This document shows, one piece after another, positions 8,217 to 14,736 of a DNA stretch of 28,068 nucleotides (positions are counted from its first letter, which is position 1; every line of letters starts with the position of its first letter). Origin of the DNA: Porticoccus sp047635255 (GTDB taxonomy: Bacteria > Pseudomonadota > Gammaproteobacteria > Pseudomonadales > Porticoccaceae); assembly GCA_047635255.1 (NCBI GenBank), contig JBLIIR010000012.1, positions 1 to 28,068 of the forward strand. The letters run 5' to 3'. The notes beneath the pieces are model-generated. The model ran no database searches. It saw only the letters and a list, made by a program, of their open reading frames with translations, and was not told the DNA's origin. Made by a program: the position numbers and the translations under genes.

Positions 8217-8783
8217 TTATGCGTGAGGTAGATGTATTTTTTGGCAACAATATTCGCCAGGAAGCATATCCGCCAGTTGCCATGACCCAATTGCATTACG
8301 AATTAGCCGGAGGGTGGGAAAGCCTACGGATGCAGTCATTCTTCTGATTTGTCGATTCCTGCCTTCTTTGATACGAAGTTCTATCCAGCTAGTTGTTAGG
8401 CTTGGCCTATTTCTAATAGCCGGTGTTCTTGGCCAAATTATGGGCTCATTTATTATTTTTATTTTTGCTGGACGTGTCATTCCGTCATTAAGCATAACCC
8501 CTGCTTCTAGTATTTTAGTTGCGGCTAGGGTGATTGTGCCCTCAATCTGTACCAGATAGGTTTTTTCCATTTTGTATTTTGGATTTGAAATACGCGCCGT
8601 TAAGGGCCCGCTACTTGAAAGCAATAAAAGACCTTCAGAGTCACGATCAAGCCTACCCATTGGATATACACTAGGAATATCTATGTAGTTTTTAAGCCCC
8701 GGATGTCCGTCGCTCTCAGAAAATTGACTTAAAACTCCATATGGCTTATTGAAAAGTATAAGATCGATCATATTTTTATCCAT
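8217..8783 (-). CDS. rluE: 23S rRNA pseudouridine synthase, RluE type
   Basis: A small pseudouridine synthase of the RsuA/RluE family that isomerises a single uridine in 23S rRNA (U2457 in E. coli). The catalytic Asp46 lies in PMGRLDRDSEGLLLLSS, and KPYGVLSQF (13-21) and EGRNRQIRRMTASVGFPTLRLIRNAIG are family blocks. There is no N-terminal S4 domain, which separates it from RluB, RluF and RsuA; the length (188) and the TSWIELRIKEGRNRQ region fit RluE. A perfect inverted repeat lies just before the ATG. A second in-frame ATG at 8771 has a better-spaced GGA and may be the true start. It diverges from clpS across a 345-base gap. Confidence 0.9.
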   Translation of the reverse strand: MDKNMIDLILFNKPYGVLSQFSESDGHPGLKNYIDIPSVYPMGRLDRDSEGLLLLSSSGPLTARISNPKYKMEKTYLVQIEGTITLAATKILEAGVMLNDGMTRPAKIKIINEPIIWPRTPAIRNRPSLTTSWIELRIKEGRNRQIRRMTASVGFPTLRLIRNAIGSWQLADMLPGEYCCQKIHLPHA

Positions 8784-8788
8784 AAAAC

Positions 8789-8812
8789 ATTGAAAAAATT
8801 ATCTTTTTCAAT
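8789..8812 (-). promoter_or_regulatory. perfect 9-bp inverted repeat before rluE
   Basis: ATTGAAAAA (8789-8797) and TTTTTCAAT (8804-8812) are exact reverse complements separated by six bases. The repeat ends five bases before the rluE ATG at 8783, in the place where a ribosome site would be. It could be an operator or an mRNA hairpin that limits translation. If translation starts at 8771 instead, the repeat would be a leader hairpin. Confidence 0.5.
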
Positions 8813-8871
8813 AAGCCAGTATCTTCATCAGGTGGTTTGCATTTTTTACATAAGAATAAGGCAATATCATC

Positions 8872-8901
8872 TTGATAAAATTAGGTAATCTTGGCTATAA
8901 C
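8872..8901 (+). promoter_or_regulatory. candidate promoter, about 230 bases upstream of clpS
   Basis: TTGATA (8872-8877), an 18-base spacer and TATAAC (8896-8901) form a good sigma-70-like pair. If it drives clpSA, the transcript would carry a leader of about 220 bases; otherwise it could start a small RNA. A weaker pair, TTGAAA (8951-8956) with TATAAA (8976-8981), lies closer to the gene. Confidence 0.35.
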
Positions 8902-9128
8902 TTGATTATTTATTAAAAGGTAATATATTTAAAATTCAATAGCACCTGACTTGAAATTTACTAACTACGACCCAATATAAACGAAACAGTATTTTTGTAC
9001 AGAGCGGAACTTAGATTGATTATTTTGACCTGTTATGACTAAATACAAGGCATATGGAATTGAAATAAAGCCTGCGTGGATGCCACCATTAAGGTGAATC
9101 AAAAGTAACATTAAAATTTTTTACGCAT

Positions 9129-9497
9129 ATGAATAATTTTTTTATGACAAAGCTTGGTTCTGATAATCAGGATTCGGAGTGGGGTGGCGATAGCGCTGTT
9201 GCCCTTGAAGAGTCAAAACCAAAGTTAAAAAAACCACCTCTCTACAGGGTGGTCATATTCAATGACGACTATACTCCGATGGAGTTTGTTGTATCCCTTT
9301 TGGGATCGATCTTTGGTATGGGCTACGAGGACGCGACAAGGGTGATGCTAAAGGTGCACACTGAAGGTAAGGCAGTTTGTGCTACATATATCCGCGATAT
9401 AGCTGAAACAAAAGCCCAACAGACCAGAGAGCATGCTCGAGCCCACGAACACCCACTACGCTGCGAAATAGAACCAATAGATGATGAACCTAACTAA
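9129..9497 (+). CDS. clpS: ClpS adaptor of the N-degron pathway
   Basis: ClpS recognises proteins with a destabilising N-terminal residue (Leu, Phe, Tyr, Trp) and hands them to ClpA for degradation by ClpP. The 122-residue protein has a disordered N-terminal tail of about 35 residues, then the ClpS core. The ligand-binding residues Asn45, Asp46 and Asp47 (VVIFNDDYTPMEFV) and His77 (MLKVHTEGKAVC) are all present. The end, HARAHEHPLRCEIEP, is also typical. The tail is longer than that of E. coli (106 residues in total); an ATG five codons downstream may be the start. It precedes clpA by 35 bases, forming the usual clpSA operon. No Shine-Dalgarno sequence is evident before either ATG. Confidence 0.96.
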   Translation: MNNFFMTKLGSDNQDSEWGGDSAVALEESKPKLKKPPLYRVVIFNDDYTPMEFVVSLLGSIFGMGYEDATRVMLKVHTEGKAVCATYIRDIAETKAQQTREHARAHEHPLRCEIEPIDDEPN

Positions 9498-9498
9498 A

Positions 9499-9519
9499 GA
9501 TAAAAGATAAAAGATAAAA
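9499..9519. repeat. three tandem copies of GATAAAA between clpS and clpA
   Basis: The 7-bp unit GATAAAA is repeated exactly three times, starting two bases after the clpS stop codon and ending just before the clpA ribosome site (CAGGGG). Changes in copy number would alter the clpS-clpA spacing without touching either protein. Confidence 0.8.
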
Positions 9520-9532
9520 GACAGGGGTTTTT

Positions 9533-11803
9533 ATGCTAAGTAAAGAGTTAGAGCTAACACTGAATAATGCTTTTAGGTGTGCAACAGAAAAATGTCATGA
9601 GCTTATGACCGTTGAGCATTTATTTTTGGCTTTACTTGAAAATGAATCAGCAGCTGGCGTTTTAAAATCCTGTGGTGCTGATATAGCAGTGTTAAAAAGA
9701 GATCTTGAGGAATTTATCGACTCCACGCCATTAATATCTTCAGATAATGAAGATCAGTCTGTTCGCCCAACATTGGGGTTCCAGCGTGTATTACAGCGTG
9801 CTGTTTTTCATGTTCAGTCATCAGGCAATAAGGAGGTAGATGGATGCAATGTTCTCGTAGCTATTTTTAGTGAACAGGAAAGCCAATCAGTCTATTTTTT
9901 ACATGCGCAAAATATAACTAGAATTGATGTAGTTAACGTCATATCCCATGGAGTTCCCGGCCATGCGGACCAATCTGAAGATTTTCTTGATGACACTGAT
10001 GTGGGTGATAATCTTCAACCTGAAAGTACGAAAAAAGCCAGCCTCTTGGACCAGTTTACGACCAATCTGAACATCCAGGCCGAGCAAGGAAACATAGATC
10101 CTCTTATAGGTCGAGATCACGAAGTTGAGCGAGTCTCGCAAATCCTAGCCCGTCGTCGTAAAAATAATCCATTATTAGTGGGTGAGGCAGGGGTTGGAAA
10201 AACAGCCATTGCTGAAGGCTTAGCCAAAATGATCGTAGATGGCACTATCGCTGATGTTCTTGCTAATTCGGTTGTGTATTCTTTAGACCTAGGAGACTTG
10301 CTTGCAGGCACTAAATATCGTGGAGATTTCGAGAAACGCTTTAAAGGTGTTCTTTCTGAACTAAAGGAAAAGAAAGGCGCAATTCTCTTTATTGATGAAA
10401 TTCACACTATTATTGGAGCTGGTGCAGCTTCTGGGGGGGTCATGGATGCCTCCAATTTATTAAAACCTATACTCACATCAGGCCAAATACGCTGCATAGG
10501 ATCCACAACCTATCAGGAGTATAGGGGGGTTTTCGAAAAGGACAGAGCTCTGTCCAGGCGTTTTCAAAAAATAGATGTTCCGGAGCCTACTGTTGAAGAA
10601 ACTATAGATATCCTCAAAGGACTGAAGTCAAAATTTGAAGATCATCATCAGTTGCGATTTTCCCAGGCTGCACTCAAGACCGCTGCAATACTTTCTTCGC
10701 GTCATATAACGGATAGATATTTGCCAGATAAAGCTATTGATGTGATAGATGAAGCCGGTGCTTATCAGCAGTTATTGCCCTCATCAAAACGAAAAAAATT
10801 GATCAATGTTGCAGACATCGAAATGATCGTTTCGAAAATTGCAAGAATACCAGCTAAAAGCATATCTTCCTCGGATAAGTTGCAATTGAGAAATCTTGAG
10901 GAAAATTTAAAAATGGTTGTCTTTGGGCAAAATGAGGCAATTTCGGCTTTAACTACCGTCATCAAACTATCCCGTGCCGGTCTCAGGGATGAAGGGAAAC
11001 CTATTGGATCGTTCTTGTTTTCTGGTCCTACAGGGGTCGGTAAGACAGAGCTATCTAAGCAGTTATCTGAAATTATGGGCATTGAGTTACTCAGATTTGA
11101 TATGTCTGAATATATGGAGCGCCATACTGTGTCGAGGTTGATTGGTGCTCCCCCAGGCTATGTAGGATTCGATCAAGGAGGCCTGCTGACAGATGCTGTC
11201 ACTCAGAATCCCTATGCAGTGATATTGCTCGATGAGATAGAAAAAGCTCACCCTGAAGTGTTTAACTTGCTTCTTCAGGTAATGGATCACGGAACTCTAA
11301 CAGATAACAATGGACGTAAAGCTGATTTCAGGAATGTTATATTAATTATGACTACCAATGCTGGCTCGCAAGAGATGAGCCGGGCCTCTATGGGCTTCAC
11401 GAACCAAGACCACAAAACTGATGGCATGGAGGCCTTGAAAAATGTATTTACCCCTGAGTTCCGTAATCGCTTAGACAGTATTATTCAATTCCGTCCATTG
11501 GATATTGATGTCATAAATACAGTGGTAGATAAGTTTTTATGTCAACTACAGCAACAGTTAGATGATAAGCGTGTTGTATTAGATATAGACGGAAGCGCTA
11601 GAAAATGGCTTGCAGTCAATGGTTATGATGAAAAAATGGGCGCGCGTCCTATGCAAAGGCTGATCCTTGAGAAAATTAAAAAACCACTTGCCGAACAGAT
11701 TTTGTTTGGAGATCTTGTTGGCGGGGGCGTGGTGAAAATTACTGTTGAGAACGATGAAATTAGTGTCAGTATTGAATCAGCATCAGAAGCATTAGCCACA
11801 TAA
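9533..11803 (+). CDS. clpA: ATP-dependent Clp protease ATP-binding subunit ClpA
   Basis: ClpA is the hexameric AAA+ unfoldase that feeds substrates to the ClpP peptidase and works with ClpS. The 756-residue length matches E. coli ClpA (758). The N-terminal double Clp repeat (1-145) is followed by AAA module 1, with Walker A GEAGVGKT (217-224) and Walker B LFIDEIH, and module 2, with Walker A GPTGVGKT and Walker B ILLDEIEKAHPEV. The absence of a coiled-coil M-domain separates it from ClpB. The ClpP-binding loop, IGL in E. coli ClpA and IGF in many ClpX-type proteins, appears here as MGF in SRASMGFTNQDHKTDGM, a conservative change. The ribosome site CAGGGG precedes the ATG. It is co-transcribed with clpS and converges with infA. 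Confidence 0.97.
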   Translation: MLSKELELTLNNAFRCATEKCHELMTVEHLFLALLENESAAGVLKSCGADIAVLKRDLEEFIDSTPLISSDNEDQSVRPTLGFQRVLQRAVFHVQSSGNKEVDGCNVLVAIFSEQESQSVYFLHAQNITRIDVVNVISHGVPGHADQSEDFLDDTDVGDNLQPESTKKASLLDQFTTNLNIQAEQGNIDPLIGRDHEVERVSQILARRRKNNPLLVGEAGVGKTAIAEGLAKMIVDGTIADVLANSVVYSLDLGDLLAGTKYRGDFEKRFKGVLSELKEKKGAILFIDEIHTIIGAGAASGGVMDASNLLKPILTSGQIRCIGSTTYQEYRGVFEKDRALSRRFQKIDVPEPTVEETIDILKGLKSKFEDHHQLRFSQAALKTAAILSSRHITDRYLPDKAIDVIDEAGAYQQLLPSSKRKKLINVADIEMIVSKIARIPAKSISSSDKLQLRNLEENLKMVVFGQNEAISALTTVIKLSRAGLRDEGKPIGSFLFSGPTGVGKTELSKQLSEIMGIELLRFDMSEYMERHTVSRLIGAPPGYVGFDQGGLLTDAVTQNPYAVILLDEIEKAHPEVFNLLLQVMDHGTLTDNNGRKADFRNVILIMTTNAGSQEMSRASMGFTNQDHKTDGMEALKNVFTPEFRNRLDSIIQFRPLDIDVINTVVDKFLCQLQQQLDDKRVVLDIDGSARKWLAVNGYDEKMGARPMQRLILEKIKKPLAEQILFGDLVGGGVVKITVENDEISVSIESASEALAT

Positions 11804-11806
11804 ATA

Positions 11807-11835
11807 AAGATAACACCCGTTTGTGTTGTTATCTT
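11807..11835 (-). terminator. intrinsic terminator at the clpA/infA junction
   Basis: Nine-base perfect arms AAGATAACA (11807-11815) and TGTTATCTT (11827-11835) flank an 11-base loop. In the infA direction the stem runs into a T-rich stretch (TTTATTTATG), as expected for a terminator. In the clpA direction no T-run follows. The upstream arm overlaps the last codons and stop of infA. It probably serves the minus-strand operon and may also slow clpA read-through. Confidence 0.7.
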
Positions 11836-12047
11836 GCCCTATAAGTTATACGACCTTTTGATAAATCATAGGGTGTTAGCTCGACTTTCACCTTGTCTCC
11901 AGTGAGTATGCGAATGTAATTTTTGCGCATTTTTCCAGATATATGTGCAAGGACCACATGGCCATTTTCAAGCTTTACTCGGAAGGTTGTATTAGGAAGC
12001 GTATCTATCACTTCTCCCTCCATCTCTATTTGCTCTTCTTTTGACAT
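11829..12047 (-). CDS. infA: translation initiation factor IF-1
   Basis: IF-1 binds the A site of the 30S subunit during initiation. The 72-residue S1-like OB-fold protein is almost identical in layout to E. coli InfA: EMEGEVIDTLPNTTFRVKLENG, followed by the invariant HISGKMRKNYIRILTGDKV and ending PYDLSKGRITYRAR. It is the last gene after trxB, aat and bpt, a conserved gammaproteobacterial order. A possible promoter of its own overlaps the end of bpt, which fits the need for IF-1 independent of the tagging enzymes. The terminator hairpin overlaps its stop codon. Confidence 0.98.
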   Translation of the reverse strand: MSKEEQIEMEGEVIDTLPNTTFRVKLENGHVVLAHISGKMRKNYIRILTGDKVKVELTPYDLSKGRITYRAR

Positions 12048-12082
12048 AATTTATGCTATCTCCAATCTCACAAACGAGCCGC

Positions 12083-12110
12083 ATTCTGCCTGAAAAAATT
12101 ACAAAGTCAA
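12083..12110 (-). promoter_or_regulatory. possible internal promoter of infA
   Basis: Read on the minus strand, TTGACT (12110-12105) is followed after 16 bases by CAGAAT (12088-12083). The -35 box is good and the -10 box is poor (four of six). It overlaps the bpt stop codon. In E. coli infA also has its own promoters, which makes this plausible but not shown. Confidence 0.3.
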
Positions 12111-12862
12111 ACAAGCGGAGTCCATTGGCGGTCCTTAAGTATTTCTAGAGGTCGATAATTAGACTTATACGCCATTTTAGGGCTATCTTTAATCCAGTAG
12201 CCCAAATAAAGATAGGACAGCTCCATCTCTCTTGCCAGTATAATTTCGGATAAAATAGTAAAAGTCCCCAGACTTTTCTGTTTGTGCTGAGGCTCTGTGG
12301 AGTAATAGGTGTAAATTGCAGATAAGCCATCCTCTAGGATATCGACAACTCCTGCAGCGATTAACTCACCACCACACCTAATCTCTATTATCCTGCTGTA
12401 TTCTCGTAGATTGCCTATAAAATCCCTAAACTGATTCAGGTTAGGCGGGAACATGTCTCCATCTGCATGCCTTGTGTTTATGTATCGTTTGTATAGAGGA
12501 TAATGCTCCTGCTCATCAATTTGCGTTGATACCCGAACGGTTAAATCCTTATTACGAGAACTACAGCGCTGTTGTTGACGGCTGGGTTTGAATTTTTTGA
12601 CCACTAGTCTTGCAGATATACAGGCATTACATGTTTGGCATCTTGGTGCATAAAAATATTGACCGCTTCGACGAAACCCCATGTCTGAAAGTTGAGAATA
12701 AAACTGTGGATTTACTTCGATGTGTGAGTTTACTTCTAGATTCGGGTCGGCAGAAGCAACAAATGCAGTTGTTGCTTCATTGCCCGGCAGATAGCTACAT
12801 GGGTGTGGGTCAGTCAAGAATAACCTTATTCTTCGTATATCTGGTGTTATATCGCGCGACAT
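12107..12862 (-). CDS. bpt: aspartate/glutamate leucyltransferase (Bpt, ATE1-like)
   Basis: Bpt adds leucine from leucyl-tRNA to proteins that begin with Asp or Glu, turning them into ClpS substrates. The 251-residue protein has the N-terminal cysteine cluster of the ATE family: Cys22 (HPCSYLPG) and Cys75, Cys78 and Cys81 (PRCQTCNACIS). The C-terminal GNAT-like domain contains YTYYSTEP, LYLGYWIKDSPKMAYKSNYRPLEIL. Older annotations call such genes arginyl-tRNA-protein transferase; the bacterial members tested transfer leucine, so Bpt is the better name. It lies 28 bases from aat and 59 from infA in a trxB-aat-bpt-infA unit, directly opposite clpSA, the machinery that destroys its products. Confidence 0.93.
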   Translation of the reverse strand: MSRDITPDIRRIRLFLTDPHPCSYLPGNEATTAFVASADPNLEVNSHIEVNPQFYSQLSDMGFRRSGQYFYAPRCQTCNACISARLVVKKFKPSRQQQRCSSRNKDLTVRVSTQIDEQEHYPLYKRYINTRHADGDMFPPNLNQFRDFIGNLREYSRIIEIRCGGELIAAGVVDILEDGLSAIYTYYSTEPQHKQKSLGTFTILSEIILAREMELSYLYLGYWIKDSPKMAYKSNYRPLEILKDRQWTPLV

Positions 12863-12890
12863 AATAATGTTTCAATCACAGTTAAAATTT

Positions 12891-13613
12891 TCAAGTACGG
12901 TCTGGGTCAATCATACACTGCCATTGGCTAGGCCAAAAGCTCGGATTGTTTCGTAAAATTTCTAATTTTGAGAGAAATTCTTTTCGTGGTAGCTCTACAC
13001 TGCCCATAGATGTCAAATGATCGTTGGGTATCTGGCAGTCAATCAGTCCATCTTTTGTATATTTTTGCATTAAAAGAGCAAGCTGAACCAGAGCTATTTT
13101 TGATGCATTTGGCTTTAAGCTGAACATTGATTCGCCACAAAATACATCACCTACAAGCACACCATACAGGCCACCAACTAGATCGTTGTCTAGCCAAATT
13201 TCAAGTGAATGAGCAAAACCCAATAAATGTAAATCTAAATAGGATTTTTGCATATCGGTATTTATCCATGTGCCATCACCACTATTTCTTCGCGACGTAG
13301 CGCAATGACTCACAACAGATTGAAATGCACTATTGATTCGTACTTCCCAGGAATAATGTCTGATAATTTTTTTTAGAGAACGAGAGATTTTTATGTCTTG
13401 CGGATAAATAACTGATCTTGGGTTTGGTGACCACCATAGAATTGGTCGACTTTCTTCATACCAGGGAAATATTCCTTGCTGGTATGCCTTAAGCAGGGTT
13501 TCTGGTTTAAGGTCGCCACTGAAGGCTAGAAGACCATTAGGTTCTTCTAGCGCAGTTTCCGGATCAGGAAAGTTTAGATTACAGGAATCAAGGCAGGCAA
13601 GGGATGACAGCAA
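12891..13613 (-). CDS. aat: leucyl/phenylalanyl-tRNA--protein transferase
   Basis: Aat attaches Leu or Phe from aminoacyl-tRNA to proteins with N-terminal Lys or Arg, marking them for ClpS-ClpAP. The 240-residue length is normal (E. coli 234). Family blocks include FPDPETALEEPNGLLAFSGDL, YQQGIFPWYEESRPILWWSPNPRSVI and the catalytic-site region GGLYGVLVGDVFCGESMFS, ending with DCQIPNDHLTSMGSVELPRKEF. It follows trxB with a 5-base gap and precedes bpt, so the two tagging enzymes are probably translated from one mRNA. The start ATG is the only sensible one before the FPDPE motif. Confidence 0.96.
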   Translation of the reverse strand: MLSSLACLDSCNLNFPDPETALEEPNGLLAFSGDLKPETLLKAYQQGIFPWYEESRPILWWSPNPRSVIYPQDIKISRSLKKIIRHYSWEVRINSAFQSVVSHCATSRRNSGDGTWINTDMQKSYLDLHLLGFAHSLEIWLDNDLVGGLYGVLVGDVFCGESMFSLKPNASKIALVQLALLMQKYTKDGLIDCQIPNDHLTSMGSVELPRKEFLSKLEILRNNPSFWPSQWQCMIDPDRT

Positions 13614-13618
13614 TCTAG

Positions 13619-14569
13619 TTACGCCAAGTCGTCAAGGTATTTTTCTGCATCTAATGCTGCCATGCAGCCAGATCCAGCAGAAGTTATTGCTTGGCGGTAT
13701 ACGTGGTCAGCTACGTCTCCGGCTGCAAAGACACCCGGGATACTAACAGCTGTGGCATTCCCTTCTAATCCGCCTTGAACAATAATATACCCATCCCTCA
13801 TTTCTAATTGGTCCTTAAAAATGTCCGTATTTGGCTTATGCCCAATAGCTATAAATACTCCACTCACTTCAATGTCTAGGTCTGTTTCTTTTAGTGTACT
13901 CTGTAATGCCAGTGACGTTACACCTGCGTCGTCACCTTTTATTTCGTTTAGCTTATAATTCCACAGTATATTGATGTTGCCATTCTTGGACCGCTCTAAA
14001 AGTTTATCACGTAGTATTTTTTCTGACTTTAACGTGTCTCTGCGATGAATCAATGTGACCTCGCTGCAAATATTAGAGAGATAAAGGGCTTCTTCGACTG
14101 CAGTATTTCCACCACCGATAACAGCTACTTTTTTTCCTCTGTAGAAAAATCCGTCGCAAGTAGCGCATGCGCTGACACCCCTGCCCATAAAAGCTTCTTC
14201 AGATGGGAGTCCTAGATATTGAGCAGAGGCCCCGGTGCATATTATTAATGAATCGCAGCTGTAGTTGCTACTTCCTTTTAGCCGAAAAGGTTTTTTGCTT
14301 AAGTCAAGACTGTCTATATGATCAAAAATAATTTTTGTATCAAAACGCTCGGCATGTTCCTGCATTCGCAACATAAGGTCTGGACCCTGAAGGTCATGAG
14401 GATCACCCGGCCAATTATCAACATCTGTGGTGGTGGTTAATTGCCCGCCTTGTTGTATTCCGGTGATGATGACTGGATTGAGGTTTGCTCGTGCTGCATA
14501 AATTGCCGCAGTATAACCAGCAGGCCCAGACCCAAGAATAATTAATTTATGGTGTTGAATTTCTGACAT
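13619..14569 (-). CDS. trxB: thioredoxin reductase (NADPH)
   Basis: TrxB moves electrons from NADPH through FAD to thioredoxin. The 316-residue low-molecular-weight form has the FAD-binding GSGPAGYTAAIYAARA near residue 13, the redox pair Cys135/Cys138 in SACATCDGFFYRG, the NADPH-binding GGGNTAVEEALYLS (152-165) and the C-terminal FAD motif GVFAAGDVADHVYRQAITSAGSGCMAALDAEKYL. It is the first gene of the trxB-aat-bpt-infA group and diverges from ftsK across 167 bases. Nothing in the protein is unusual. Confidence 0.97.
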   Translation of the reverse strand: MSEIQHHKLIILGSGPAGYTAAIYAARANLNPVIITGIQQGGQLTTTTDVDNWPGDPHDLQGPDLMLRMQEHAERFDTKIIFDHIDSLDLSKKPFRLKGSSNYSCDSLIICTGASAQYLGLPSEEAFMGRGVSACATCDGFFYRGKKVAVIGGGNTAVEEALYLSNICSEVTLIHRRDTLKSEKILRDKLLERSKNGNINILWNYKLNEIKGDDAGVTSLALQSTLKETDLDIEVSGVFIAIGHKPNTDIFKDQLEMRDGYIIVQGGLEGNATAVSIPGVFAAGDVADHVYRQAITSAGSGCMAALDAEKYLDDLA

Positions 14570-14647
14570 AAAAAACTTCCAAAGATAAGTGAATATAATA
14601 ATGAATATGCATTAATAGGAAAAGTAAGATTTTATTATCGCGCCTAT

Positions 14648-14679
14648 TTGTCAAACTTATAACATAATCTTATGAGATT
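14648..14679 (+). promoter_or_regulatory. candidate ftsK promoter with a small dyad
   Basis: TTGTCA (14648-14653), a 17-base spacer and TATGAG (14671-14676) form a plausible promoter in the trxB-ftsK divergent gap. A perfect AATCT-TATG-AGATT dyad (14666-14679) overlaps the -10 box and could be an operator. No LexA box was recognised, although ftsK is SOS-linked in E. coli. Confidence 0.35.
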
Positions 14680-14736
14680 GGTCTCTAGTATTTACAACCA
14701 CTGCGTTTACAATAGCCTTATAAATAGTTAAGTAGG

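Larger units (their letters stand above)
8784..9128. other. non-coding gap between rluE and clpS
   Basis: No open reading frame of note was found on either strand. It holds a perfect 9-bp inverted repeat near rluE (8789-8812), a promoter-like pair (8872-8901) pointing towards clpS, and a weak dyad CACC-N5-GGTG just before the clpS leader. No tRNA-like T-loop or known riboswitch motif was recognised. A long clpS leader or a small RNA could fit here. Confidence 0.5.
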
